Source: Nocardioides piscis (GTDB lineage Bacteria > Actinomycetota > Actinomycetes > Propionibacteriales > Nocardioidaceae). Taken from it: a stretch of DNA of 64,000 nucleotides. Position numbers and translations under genes: made by a program. Positions 34,002 to 42,579 of this stretch are shown here, piece after piece. Location of the stretch: the NCBI RefSeq assembly GCF_011300215.1, contig NZ_CP049866.1:1984001-2048000 (forward strand). Direction: 5' to 3'. Position 1 is the first letter of the stretch; the number at the start of each line of letters is the position of its first letter. The notes under the pieces were generated by a model. That model was not told the origin of the DNA, did no database searches, and worked only from the letters and a program-made list of their open reading frames with translations.

Positions 34002-34663
34002 TGCGCACGGCAAGCAGACTGTGGGTCCCGCTGGTTGCCCTGCTCGCGATGCTCGGCTCCGGCGCGTGGCTGGCCACCCAAGAGGACGGCTTCGCAGGCG
34101 GGTCCGGTCCCTGGGGCGGGATGGGCGGCCCCATGATGGGCGGGCCCATGATGGGCGGCAACCCCAGGGCCGGGTGGCTGGCCGGGGATGGCGACCCCGT
34201 GAATGCCCTGGCCGAGGCGCGGGACCGAGCCGAGGAGTTCGCCGACAGACTCGCGCCGGACCTGCGCGTTGGCGAGGTGATGCGCTTCGCCAACAACTAC
34301 TACGCCGAGCTCGAGGAACCCGACGAGACCCTGGCCACCGAGGTGCTGGTCGACCCGTCCACCGGGGCCGTACAGCTGGAGTTCGGGCCCGCCATGATGT
34401 GGAACACCCGCTACGGGGTGATGGCCCGAGCCGGCGCCCCGACCCAGATCAGCCCCAAGCAGGCCCAGGAAATTGCCCAAGCGTGGTCCGCCGACCGCGA
34501 CGGTCTCACCGTCGCCGAACCGGACGCCTTTCCCGGCTACTACACCCTGCACACCCTCAACGACGGACGCATCGAGGGCATGCTCTCGGTCAACGCCATC
34601 ACCGGCGCCGTCTGGTACCACAACTGGCACGGTGACTTCCAAGAGATGTCCGAGGGCTCGTAG
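33998..34663 (+). CDS. Secreted/membrane-anchored PepSY-like protein
   Basis: A 221-residue protein with an N-terminal signal anchor (LWVPLVALLAMLGSGAWL) and a Gly/Met-rich linker with tandem MMGGP repeats. Two repeats of a PepSY-like fold follow (EVLVDPSTGAVQLEFGP; MLSVNAITGAVWYHNWHG). GTG 33998 or ATG 34001 overlaps the SHOCT gene stop. The Met-rich linker may bind copper or similar metals, which would fit the island. Exact function unknown. Confidence 0.7.
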   Translation: MMRTASRLWVPLVALLAMLGSGAWLATQEDGFAGGSGPWGGMGGPMMGGPMMGGNPRAGWLAGDGDPVNALAEARDRAEEFADRLAPDLRVGEVMRFANNYYAELEEPDETLATEVLVDPSTGAVQLEFGPAMMWNTRYGVMARAGAPTQISPKQAQEIAQAWSADRDGLTVAEPDAFPGYYTLHTLNDGRIEGMLSVNAITGAVWYHNWHGDFQEMSEGS

Positions 34664-34722
34664 CCAACCAAGCATGTTGGCCTGCCACGACCTGGGCGCC
34701 CACGAGGGCGCCTCGCGGCCCA

Positions 34723-35115
34723 ATGTGTAATCATATGCGCATGCGTGCATATGATGCTGCGGATGAAGGGCAGCCTGGCGACGAGCAGATCGACCTCGCA
34801 GTCGAGGTCTTCCGCATGCTCGCCGACCCGACACGGGTCCGGATCCTGTGGGCCGTACTCGCTGAGGAGCGGTCGGTAAACGAGATCGTGGAGATCCTCG
34901 GCAAGCCGCAGAGCGCGGTCTCCCAGCACCTTGCCAAGCTGCGGTTGGCCCGGCTCGTCCTTCCCCGCAAGCAGGGAGCCCAGGTCTTCTACCGGGTTGC
35001 CAACGATCACGTCCGGCAGCTCGTTGCCGACGCTCTGTATCACGCCGAGCACGCCGGTCCCGGGGTCCCTGCCCACCACCGCGGAGACGTCGTCGACCTC
35101 AAGGACGCTCGATGA
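34723..35115 (+). CDS. ArsR-family repressor with alpha-5 zinc/nickel-type site
   Basis: A winged-helix repressor of up to 130 residues (RMLADPTRVRILWAVL; QSAVSQHLAKLRLARLV). The C-terminal helix reads NDHVRQLVADALYHAEH, close to the D-x-H...H-x-x-H alpha-5 site of CzrA/NmtR-type Zn/Ni/Co sensors. The first D position is Asn here. Three in-frame ATGs (34723, 34735, 34741) lie around a palindromic operator; 34741 would give a leaderless message. It controls the CDF gene that its stop overlaps (ATGA). Confidence 0.87.
   Translation: MCNHMRMRAYDAADEGQPGDEQIDLAVEVFRMLADPTRVRILWAVLAEERSVNEIVEILGKPQSAVSQHLAKLRLARLVLPRKQGAQVFYRVANDHVRQLVADALYHAEHAGPGVPAHHRGDVVDLKDAR
34731..34754. promoter_or_regulatory. 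Operator palindrome overlapping ArsR start
   Basis: TCATATGC and GCATATGA flank an 8-base centre, with further partial symmetry inside. Its ATATG/CATAT arms resemble SmtB/NmtR-class operators. It covers the candidate start codons of the ArsR gene, so repressor binding would block transcription at its first bases. Confidence 0.6.
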
Positions 35116-36239
35116 CCCACGAACTCCCTCCCCACGAGCACGAGCCGGATCCCGAGGTCACCGAGGCGCTCCGAGCCCACGAGGCTGCGCATCGCGCCGA
35201 GCACGGTCACGGGCATGGTCACGGTCACGGGCATGAGGACGGGCCCCGTGGTGCGCTCCGGCGGTTCCTCGCAGAGACGTTCCGGCCGCACAGTCACGAC
35301 AGCGCTGACTCAGTGGACTCCGCGCTGGAATCCAGCACGCTGGGCATCCGAGCTGTCAAGGTTAGCCTGCTGGTGCTCTTGGTGACCGCCTTCGCGCAGG
35401 CGGTGATCGTCGTGCTGACCGGGTCGGTCGCGCTGCTCGCCGACACCATTCACAACTTTTCCGACGCCCTGACCGCCATCCCGCTGTGGATCGCCTTCGT
35501 CCTCGGTCGCCGACGCCCGACCTCGTCGTACACCTACGGTTATGGACGCGCCGAGGACCTTGCTGGGATCTTCATCGTCGCGATGATTGTCCTGTCCGCG
35601 GGGATCGCCGGGTACGAGTCGCTGCGCAAGCTGCTCGACCCTCAGCCCCTCTCATACCCGTGGGTCGTGGTCGCGGCCGGACTGATCGGCTTTGCAGGCA
35701 ACGAGCTCGTCGCGCTCTACCGGATCCGGGTCGGCCGACAGATCGGCTCCGCGGCCCTGGTCGCCGACGGCCTGCATGCCCGCACCGACGGCTTCACCTC
35801 CCTGGCTGTCGTTCTCGGCGCAATCGGGGTGCTGCTCGGCTTCCCCCTCGCAGACCCCATCGTGGGACTTCTCATCACGATCGCGATCCTGCTGGTGCTG
35901 CGCGACGCTGCCCGTGACGTCTACCGGCGGCTCATGGACGCCGTAGATCCCGAGCTCACCGCGACCGCCGAGACAACCCTCCGGCGCACCGACGGGGTCC
36001 GCGGCATCGAGCAGGTCCGGCTTCGCTGGATCGGGCACCGGCTCCGTGCTGAGGCCGGCATCGTCGTTGACAGCACGCTCGATATCGTCGCCGCGCACGC
36101 GATCGCCACCGACGCCCATCACCGGCTCCTTCACGCGATCCCGAAACTCGTCGGCGCGACCGTGCACACCAGCCCCAGCGACGAGAACGGCGACCCGCAT
36201 CAGGTGCTCGCCCATCACCACGTGTCGGCGCGCAACTGA
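35112..36239 (+). CDS. CDF cation efflux transporter, His-rich
   Basis: A 375-residue CDF transporter. The N-terminus contains a run of Gly-His repeats (HGHGHGHGHGHED), a metal-collecting loop. The metal motifs are LLADTIHNFSDALT and LVADGLHARTDGFTS (HxxxD in both). A C-terminal cytoplasmic domain is present. It is coupled to the ArsR gene by ATGA. It is the third CDF in the island and probably handles Zn, Co or Ni, given the alpha-5 type regulator. Confidence 0.92.
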   Translation: MTHELPPHEHEPDPEVTEALRAHEAAHRAEHGHGHGHGHGHEDGPRGALRRFLAETFRPHSHDSADSVDSALESSTLGIRAVKVSLLVLLVTAFAQAVIVVLTGSVALLADTIHNFSDALTAIPLWIAFVLGRRRPTSSYTYGYGRAEDLAGIFIVAMIVLSAGIAGYESLRKLLDPQPLSYPWVVVAAGLIGFAGNELVALYRIRVGRQIGSAALVADGLHARTDGFTSLAVVLGAIGVLLGFPLADPIVGLLITIAILLVLRDAARDVYRRLMDAVDPELTATAETTLRRTDGVRGIEQVRLRWIGHRLRAEAGIVVDSTLDIVAAHAIATDAHHRLLHAIPKLVGATVHTSPSDENGDPHQVLAHHHVSARN

Positions 36240-36439
36240 ACACCGGCGCCCGAGTAGGGGCATGCCTGTTAAACATGAAGGCCGCCCACCATTCGCGATC
36301 CTTGCCGCGCCGCCGTTGTTCTCGCACTGGCCAGCGCGTCACGGCAATCGGAAGGCCGTCTAAAACGCTGTGAATGGCTGACACCTGCCGGTGTTGAGTC
36401 GCACCGAGATTTGGACCCGGTCGGTGCGAGACTGTCGAT

Positions 36440-36766
36440 ATGACGGGCGGCGACGTAGATCCGCGCTATTCGCTCGCCAACGAACGGACGTTCCTGGCTT
36501 GGATCCGTACGTCGTTGGGCATGCTGGCGGTGTCTGCAGGTTTGGTCGCCGTTGACCTGCCCTGGCCCGCCTTCGCGGAACGGGGACTCGCGGTGCTGCT
36601 TGCTGCGGCGGCAGCGGCGGCAGCGGTGATCGCTTGGGATCGCTGGCGGAAGGTGGAAGCTGCGATCTTGGATGGGCGACCCGCACCGCCGCCGCGCGCC
36701 CACGCGGTCCTTGCCGTCGTTGTCGGTGTCGTGTCGCTCGCGGTCATCGTTCTGGTCCTCACCTAA
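36440..36766 (+). CDS. DUF202 (YidH-like) membrane protein
   Basis: A 108-residue protein with the DUF202 opening YSLANERTFLAWIRTSLGML and three TM helices. The family is widespread and of unknown function. It stands alone, 200 bases after the CDF gene, and just left of the tRNA-derived repeat. Confidence 0.85.
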   Translation: MTGGDVDPRYSLANERTFLAWIRTSLGMLAVSAGLVAVDLPWPAFAERGLAVLLAAAAAAAAVIAWDRWRKVEAAILDGRPAPPPRAHAVLAVVVGVVSLAVIVLVLT

Positions 36767-36980
36767 CTGGAGCGGCCCATCGCCCACTCGGCTGGCGACA
36801 TGTGGGCCATCCCGGTGTCAAGGATTCAACACGTCATCAGAAGGTCATCGGAAACGATGAGCAACTGTTCCGAGACGTTCCGATAGAGTTGAAGGCGTTC
36901 GATGGGGAACCTCCTCAACCACCCGAGGTTTCCCAGAGGAACCCGAAGTTTGATGTAGCGCGAGCAGGCACTCCGATCTT

Positions 36981-37020
36981 GTCCAGAGGTCGCAGGTTCA
37001 AATCCTGCCCCCGCTACAAA
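36981..37020 (+). repeat. tRNA-derived attachment site copy (att, left)
   Basis: Forty bases identical to the copy at 56395-56434. They form the 3' part of an initiator-type tRNA: a T arm (GCAGG-TTCAAAT-CCTGC) and acceptor 3' strand CCCCGCTACA. The anticodon and D arms are absent, so it is a partial tRNA typical of an integration scar. With the second copy it encloses an element of about 19.4 kb. A recombinase gene follows within 170 bases. Confidence 0.85.
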
Positions 37021-37021
37021 G

Positions 37022-37055
37022 TTCAGGCTCGGAATCTACGGATTCCGAGCCTGAA
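37022..37055 (+). terminator. Strong hairpin after left att
   Basis: A perfect 15-bp stem (TTCAGGCTCGGAATC pairing with its complement) with a TACG tetraloop sits right after the tRNA 3' end. It lacks a long U-run but should terminate tRNA transcription. The equivalent hairpin after the right att has a related stem. Confidence 0.75.
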
Positions 37056-37186
37056 AGCATTTAGAGACTTGATTCTCGTACCACTTACGGCTGAGTTATC
37101 CGGACCAACCACGTCCCCGCTTCGCGTCGTAGTCGTCGGCCTTTGCTGAGCGCGTGACGCTGACGGCCCGCTGGTCGGTTGTCGCC

Positions 37187-38113
37187 ATGACTGACCTCAC
37201 TACCACCACCGCCCGCGACCTCCTGCCCGAGTGGCGCCTCGCGCTCACCTCCGAGCGCAAGAGCCCCAAGACGATCGCCCTCTACCTCGACGCCGTCGGC
37301 CGCTACCTGACCTGGACCGAGACCCAGGACCTGCCGCCGATGCGACGCACCAGCCTGCAGACCTGGATCACGACCATGCTGGCTGCCGGTCGGTCGCCCA
37401 GCACGGCGCGGATCCGGCAACAGGCCGTGCGCCGCTACGCTGCCTGGCTTCTCGCAGTCGGGCACCTGGATGGTGCCCCGTTCCAGGGCATGACCTCGCC
37501 CAAGCTGGACCAGCCCGTGGTCGACCCGCTCACTGTCGCGCAGGTCCGCGCGCTCCTGCAGACCTGCCAGCCGGAGGCCGCCGACGTTCCCGCGACGGCG
37601 CGTCCGCTACGGCACGCCCGCGACGAGGCAATCATCCGGCTGATGGCCGAGACCGGGATCCGGCTCAGCGAGGTCATCGCCCTCACCGCGGGCGACCTCG
37701 ACCTCGCGACTGGCCTCGTCACGATCCGGCGCGGCAAGGGCGGCCGCGGCCGCGTCATCCCCATCGGCCAGGCCACAGCTACCGCGATCCGCACCTACCT
37801 CGCCGTTCGCACCACCCAGCCCCATGCCGATCGCGAAGAACTCTGGCTCGGCGAACGTCGCTGCGGGCTCGCCGCCGACGCCCTCTACCGCTCCCTGCGC
37901 CGACGCGCCGAACGAGCCGGCATCACCGGGTTCCGACCCCACCGACTCCGCCACACCGCGGCCCACCGCTGGCTGGCCGCCGGCGGCTCCGAGTCCGGCC
38001 TGATGGCCATGGCCGGCTGGACCCGCGTCGAGATGCTCATCCGCTACACCCGCGCCAACGCCAGCGAACGCGCCGCCGCCGAAGCCCGGCGTCTCGACCT
38101 CGGGAACCTGTGA
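37187..38113 (+). CDS. Tyrosine recombinase (XerD-like integrase) of the tRNA-bounded element
   Basis: A 308-residue recombinase with an N-terminal SAM-like domain (TSERKSPKTIALYLDAVGRYL). Catalytic residues: Arg in ETGIRLSEVIAL, Lys in RRGKGGRGR, HRLRHTAAHRW, a Trp in place of the second His (MAGWTRVEML), and Tyr in IRYTRAN. It belongs to a different subfamily from the recombinases at 25479 and 56582. Because it abuts the left att copy it is the likely integrase of the 37-56 kb element. ATG 37187 follows the TGTCGCC context also seen in the other recombinases. Confidence 0.9.
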   Translation: MTDLTTTTARDLLPEWRLALTSERKSPKTIALYLDAVGRYLTWTETQDLPPMRRTSLQTWITTMLAAGRSPSTARIRQQAVRRYAAWLLAVGHLDGAPFQGMTSPKLDQPVVDPLTVAQVRALLQTCQPEAADVPATARPLRHARDEAIIRLMAETGIRLSEVIALTAGDLDLATGLVTIRRGKGGRGRVIPIGQATATAIRTYLAVRTTQPHADREELWLGERRCGLAADALYRSLRRRAERAGITGFRPHRLRHTAAHRWLAAGGSESGLMAMAGWTRVEMLIRYTRANASERAAAEARRLDLGNL

Positions 38114-38219
38114 ACGCGTTGGAGCCTCGGGAGAGCGGAAGAAGACCCACCCGAAGATTGAAACGCTCCGTTTGCTTCGAGTATTGCGAATTCGTGCCCG
38201 CCTCGAGAAAAGAAGCACC

Positions 38220-38560
38220 ATGACCGCATTGACCACTCGTCCCGTCCAACCCCGGCAGCGCCGCCGTCGCGCCGCGCCGCACGTCAAGGACGACCTCGCC
38301 ACCCACCCCGACAGCGTCATCCGACTCCTCCCGGCCGCGACCCCAAGGAGACGCTTGTTGTGCTGGCGCAGTCGAGCTCGCCACCCAGCAGGCCGCAGAG
38401 CTCCTCGACGTCAGCCGGCCCTGCCTCATCGGTCTGCTCGCCGCCGGCGACCACGAGTACCGCAAGGTCGGCAAGCACCGCCGGATCAAGGCCAGCCCCT
38501 GATGGTCTACATGGCCGTGATGAACAGGGGCCGCCCCGCGACGCCGCCGACGGACTGACC
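38220..38560 (+). pseudogene. Decayed excisionase-type HTH antitoxin
   Basis: Pieces of one protein appear in three frames in order. [11 protein letters not shown] and [12 protein letters not shown] come first, then ETLVVLA, then [18 protein letters not shown] with [13 protein letters not shown]. Last comes LMVYMA, back in the first frame. Together they match the excisionase-like HTH antitoxins that pair with PIN toxins in actinomycetes. At least three frameshifts are needed, so no product is expected. A PIN remnant follows directly. Confidence 0.75.
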
Positions 38561-38581
38561 AGGAGAAGGGCGTGCTTGACG

Positions 38582-38820
38582 GTGCTGTTCGTCGTCCTCT
38601 GCGACGCAGACGTGCTCTACCCGAGCATCTCCGGGACTCGCTGATGGGCATTGGCCGAGACGGGCTCGTCCAGGCGGAGGGGATGGACTAGATCCTCGAC
38701 CAGGTCTTCCCGACCTCGTCGCGAGCCGACCCGGCCTCGACCCGCAGAAGCGTGCCCGTACGCGTGAGCTCATGAACCGTGCCGTCCGTGACTGCTTGGT
38801 ATCTGTCGGTGCCCATGCCT
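38582..38820 (+). pseudogene. Decayed PIN-domain toxin
   Basis: The start VLFVVLCDADVLYPS is a PIN-domain N-terminus with its first acidic residue. After a frameshift come GLVQAEGMD, a stop, ILDQVF, another frame change, and then RPGLDPQKRARTRELMNRAVRDCLV. These pieces follow the order of the VapC-like toxin partnered with excisionase-type antitoxins. The remnant ends inside sequence shared with the opposite-strand membrane gene. Confidence 0.7.
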
Positions 38821-38822
38821 TC

Positions 38823-39366
38823 TTAGCTGCCGCTTCGCATCCGGATTGCCAGCCGCCGGTTCCACCAGCCCGGCTGGGCGGCCGCTTGCGCCAGCAGACG
38901 GTCGTACTCGCGCGGTGTCAGCCAGCGCAGTGCCGGTACGGCGACGAGGCCGGCCGCGAGCGAGCGCCCACGGCCAGGCGCTGAGGTTCTCGACCAGTCC
39001 GCCCACGACGGCCACGGCCGACACCTGGAGCACCATGTTGTAGGGAACGATCAACACGCCCTCGATCCCCTCGCACTCCACCAGCCAGGGGAGTCCGTGC
39101 CAGGTCGCCCGCGGCCAGCTCGCATAGTGCGAGATCACCGCGGCCGCGAACAGCCCGTTCGCGGCCGCGAACCTACGGTCTCCGCGCGGGCCAGGGAGAC
39201 GACCGGCGGTCCGGTAGGCGCCGGCGGTCGCCAGGGCGTACCCCGCGACGGCGGGCCGCACGCCGATCCGCGGGGCACCCGGCACCCCGACCCCGACGGC
39301 TAGCTCGTAGCCGAGGTGGCTGGCCACGGCGACTATCCCGAGCCGGGTCCAGCGACGGTAGGGCAT
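38823..39366 (-). pseudogene. Membrane protein gene with C-terminal frameshift
   Basis: The N-terminal part is a hydrophobic protein (LGIVAVASHLGYELAVGV; LLVECEG-like and YNMVLQVSAVAVVGGLVENLSAWPWALA) of unknown family. In the current frame the tail is arginine-rich and runs to a stop at 38770. A one-base shift near 38970 restores a sensible tail (VPALRWLTPREYDRLLAQ ... WWNRRLAIRMRSGS) with a stop at 38823. Either the gene is broken or the base call is wrong there. The uncorrected reading would be 38770-39366, 198 residues. Confidence 0.6.
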
Positions 39367-39726
39367 GCGTCTCAGGGTACCCGCGCGGCTACTGGTCAGC
39401 GGACGTCCTCGGACCGGGACAGGAGTCCGCACTCGCGCGTGTGCGGACCGGCGGAGTGGTCGACCAGACCGTGACGAAACGGCGGCGAAGTTGACGTTCG
39501 CACAGGGTCGTGACCACAGCATTCCCGGAGCGTCTCGACGGCATGCCGCAGCCCTCGATGACCGTGCCCTCCCAGTCTTGGAGGTCGCCGTAGGTGCTTG
39601 GCTCGGCTCTGCGGTGGACGACCCGTGCCAGGAGCCAGCGGAGCGTCTGCGACGTCCTCGGTGTCGAGGACACGGTGCGGGTCGATCGCGGATCGTCTCG
39701 TATGTCGTCCGTTCCGCGTTGGGCGT
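39367..39726. other. Gene-free stretch before the P450 gene
   Basis: About 360 bases in which no frame reads like a real protein on either strand. No repeats or hairpins stood out. It may be the worn remains of the decaying left end of the element. Confidence 0.4.
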
Positions 39727-40905
39727 CTACTGCATGGGCAGCGAGATGTAGCCCCGGATCGGGCCGGAGTGGAGCCTGACGGCCGCGTCGAGGTCGACGT
39801 CCCAGTCAGGACGGCGAGTCAGCAGTGTCTGGAGAGCGATGCGTGCTTCGAGGCGGGCCAAGGATGCGCCGAGGCAGAAGTGGATGCCGCGTCCGAAGGC
39901 AACCTGTCGTTCGGGGTGCCGGTTGACGTCGAAGCGGTCTGCGTGGGGAAAGGCGTGATCGTCGCGGTTGGCCGAACCGAAGAGAAGCAGCACCGTGTCA
40001 CCGGTCTGCATGCTTTCCCCGTGCAGCTCCACCGGCGCGGTGAGGGTTCGCGCGAGGCCCTGGACGGGTGAGTCGAAGCGAAGTAGTTCCTCGACCGCGG
40101 CCGGCACGAGTTCTGGGTCGTCCGCCAGCTGCTGTCGGACATCGGGGTGCTGGGCGAGCACCACGGCGCTGTTGGAGAGTAGGTTGGTGGTGGTCTCGTG
40201 CCCGGCGACGAGCAGCAGTAGGCAGAACCCGAGCAGCTCTTCTTCGCTGAGGTACTCGCCGTCGACTTCGGCCTGGACGAGTGCCGTCATGAGGTCGTCT
40301 TGAGGGTGCGCGCGTCGCTCGGCGAGGAAGGCTGTGAAGTACTCGTAGAGCGCGGCGGCGGCATCCAGCCCGGCGCCGAACTCTCCTCGGACAGGATTCG
40401 ACTGGATCAGCGTGGTGGACCATGCCCGGAACTGATCACGGTCGTCACGCGGAACGCCGAGCATGTCCGCGATGACGATGGCGGGAAGCGGGCCGGCGAA
40501 CCCGGAGACGAACTCCCAATTGCCTGCCTCCGGAGTTTGGTCGAGGAGGTCCTTGACCAAGGTCTCGATGTGCGGCTCGAGCGCTGCGATGCGACGCGGG
40601 GTGAAGGCTCGACTGACGATCTGGCGCAGCTGGGTGTGCCGGGGTGGATCGCTCATGATGAGCATCGGCAGGAACAGTTCCGTCATGTCGACCCCGGGTG
40701 GGGTTGGGAAGATGCCCGACGCTGAGGAGTACGTCGCCGGGTCGGCCAGGGCGGCGGAGACGTCGTCGTACCGGCTGAGTACCCACGAGTTGGCCTCGCG
40801 CGACCAGTGGGCCGGGGAGTTGGCCCGCAGCTCTCGGTAGACGGGATAGGGGTCAGCTATCACCTCGGCGTCGAACGGGCTGTAGGTCAGTGGCTGATCG
40901 CTCAT
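39727..40905 (-). CDS. Cytochrome P450
   Basis: A 392-residue soluble bacterial P450. It shows the I-helix AGHETTTN (about 234-241), ExxR in EELLRF (273-276 region), and the haem loop FGRGIHFCLG with Cys344 as thiolate ligand. The ATG has a good Shine-Dalgarno (AAGGAGA, 7 bases upstream). It is divergent from a TetR gene with a palindromic operator in between, which suggests substrate-induced expression. The substrate is unknown; no ferredoxin is adjacent, so it may borrow the redox partners of the CYP153 operon. Confidence 0.92.
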   Translation of the reverse strand: MSDQPLTYSPFDAEVIADPYPVYRELRANSPAHWSREANSWVLSRYDDVSAALADPATYSSASGIFPTPPGVDMTELFLPMLIMSDPPRHTQLRQIVSRAFTPRRIAALEPHIETLVKDLLDQTPEAGNWEFVSGFAGPLPAIVIADMLGVPRDDRDQFRAWSTTLIQSNPVRGEFGAGLDAAAALYEYFTAFLAERRAHPQDDLMTALVQAEVDGEYLSEEELLGFCLLLLVAGHETTTNLLSNSAVVLAQHPDVRQQLADDPELVPAAVEELLRFDSPVQGLARTLTAPVELHGESMQTGDTVLLLFGSANRDDHAFPHADRFDVNRHPERQVAFGRGIHFCLGASLARLEARIALQTLLTRRPDWDVDLDAAVRLHSGPIRGYISLPMQ

Positions 40906-41046
40906 CGAACATCTCCTTCGCGGTCGCTCCTTCATCCGCAGCCCTCGGCTGTGATCGATGTCGAGTACGGACAGTGGGCGGGGGCGACGACCGTGCCGCC
41001 CACCGACCGTCGCTCGGTGGGCCGCGTCATCTTCTGAACTCTTGGT

Positions 41047-41063
41047 TTGTACTGTGAGTACAA
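41047..41063. promoter_or_regulatory. TetR operator between P450 and TetR genes
   Basis: TTGTACT-GTG-AGTACAA is a 17-bp palindrome located between the divergent P450 and TetR genes, 72 bases before the TetR start. It is the best candidate site for TetR repression of both directions. Confidence 0.65.
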
Positions 41064-41134
41064 CATACGATGTCGCATAGGTCGAGACCCGCGACCTCAC
41101 CGAGATCGACGGCACCCGAACGGAGACGTGTGGG

Positions 41135-41761
41135 ATGAGGAAGCTTCCGGCGAAGTTGGCCAGTCAGCTCTACGGGGCGGCGGAGCTGATCGCGGAGCGC
41201 GGTCTGGACGGCACCAAGATCGAAGACATCGCCGAAGCCACGGGCATCCCCAAGGCCACGATCTACTACCACCTCGACGGCAAGAATGCCGTGCTGGAGT
41301 TTCTCCTCGGCGACCTGTTGGACATGATCGCCGGAGCCGTCGGTGTTGCGGTCACGAGTGAGGAGAACGCGCGGACCCGACTCGAGGCGGCTGTGCTGGC
41401 GCAGCTGGGCGTGATGCTCGAGCACCCGTCCTTGTGCCGGGCACTGGTCGGCGACCTCGGACGCGCGACCCGGCTGCCCGAGTTGGCGGCGGCACTGCGG
41501 ACTGCCTTCTACGAACCGATCGAGCAACTATTGGCTGACGGTGTCTCCGACGGGTCCCTGCGCCAGGTCGCCGACCCGGCAGCCGTGGCCTTGAGCGTCT
41601 TCGGTGCCATCACCGTCGCTGGCCTCAGCGCGGCCGTCGAGGGGCCCTCCGCCGACCCGTCCGCCGACGCAGCACGGTTCTCCGCCGCGATCACCGAGCT
41701 GGTCCTCGACGGTCTCGCGACACCTGGCAGTCGCGACCAGCGGCGGGGTGACCCGCTGTGA
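41135..41761 (+). CDS. TetR-family regulator
   Basis: A 208-residue TetR protein. The N-terminal HTH (AAELIAERGLDGTKIEDIAEATGIPKATIYYHLDGK) spans about residues 13-50 and a helical ligand domain follows. It is divergent from the P450 gene, and its stop overlaps the thioesterase start (GTGA). It probably represses both the P450 and its own operon through the palindrome upstream. Ligand unknown. Confidence 0.9.
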   Translation: MRKLPAKLASQLYGAAELIAERGLDGTKIEDIAEATGIPKATIYYHLDGKNAVLEFLLGDLLDMIAGAVGVAVTSEENARTRLEAAVLAQLGVMLEHPSLCRALVGDLGRATRLPELAAALRTAFYEPIEQLLADGVSDGSLRQVADPAAVALSVFGAITVAGLSAAVEGPSADPSADAARFSAAITELVLDGLATPGSRDQRRGDPL

Positions 41762-42246
41762 GCAGCATGGAGGAGCTCCTCGCCAGCTGGAACGAGAAGT
41801 TCCGGCTGCACGCTGATGGTGCTCAACTTCCCCCGCACCACACCCTCTGCCTCGCCTGTGGACCCGACAACCCGCACGGCCACCACCTCACCGTCAATCG
41901 TCGAGGAGAGGAGGTGCACGCGACCCACGTCTTCGATGAACGTCACGTGGGCGCACCCGGGATCGCCCACGGCGGTGCCGTAGCAACCGTTTTCGACGAC
42001 CTCTTCGGGTTCCTGCTCTACCTCACGGGCGGTCCTGCGGTGACCCGGAAGCTCGAGGTGCTCTACGACTCACCGGTCATCCTCGGCACTACCTACGACC
42101 TCGCCGCCAGGGTCACCCGCACAGAAGGGCGCAAACTCTTCATGGAAGCCGACATGAAGCAGCTCGGAGGGTCACGTGTCGCCTCCGCCTCGGCCCTCTT
42201 CCTTTCTGTGGACGTGACCCACTTCAACCAGGGCTTGCCAATCTGA
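41758..42246 (+). CDS. PaaI-like hotdog thioesterase
   Basis: A 162-residue hotdog-fold acyl-CoA thioesterase-like protein. The core helix motif is GIAHGGAVATVFDDLFGF, and an N-terminal CLACGPDNPHGHHL segment is typical of this subfamily. It likely hydrolyses an acyl- or aryl-CoA. GTG 41758 overlaps the TetR stop; ATG 41767 is an in-frame alternative. It is co-transcribed with TetR, linking it to the metabolism of the P450 product. Confidence 0.87.
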   Translation: MSSMEELLASWNEKFRLHADGAQLPPHHTLCLACGPDNPHGHHLTVNRRGEEVHATHVFDERHVGAPGIAHGGAVATVFDDLFGFLLYLTGGPAVTRKLEVLYDSPVILGTTYDLAARVTRTEGRKLFMEADMKQLGGSRVASASALFLSVDVTHFNQGLPI

Positions 42247-42579
42247 CGCAGACAGTCCGGCGCCGTTCTTCCGGACCAGAGGGTTCCGAGCCGCGCTCGT
42301 GGGGGCCGCTCGATCCCGCCGCGCAAGTGCACCTTCTGGGCGCCACGCACCAACAACGTCAGCTCCTGCTCGATTGTCTCCACCGAGACCAGCTCGCCCT
42401 CCGCTTTTTGTTGCATGTAGCACCCATACCGCTAGCCGAGGGGGAATCCTGCTCTGTCTCTTGCGCCATAGCCGGGGACGCCTGCGCAGGCGCCGCGACC
42501 CACGGGTGGCGGTGGGCAGGCTGCAAGCCGACGCGGGTCGAAGATAGGGCCGAGTGTCCGCGGGCAGACGGACGCCGTG
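42247..42579. other. Convergent intergenic stretch
   Basis: About 330 bases between the convergent thioesterase and TetR genes. No convincing gene, repeat or terminator hairpin was identified. Confidence 0.4.

Noticed and set aside
36981..37020. A complete tRNA gene at the left repeat
   Set aside because: Only the T arm and acceptor 3' strand are present; upstream bases do not form D or anticodon arms, so it is an att scar.
39389..39673. Minus-strand frame of 94 codons upstream of the P450 region
   Set aside because: Arginine/serine-rich, no family resemblance, no ribosome site; typical of a chance frame in GC-rich DNA.
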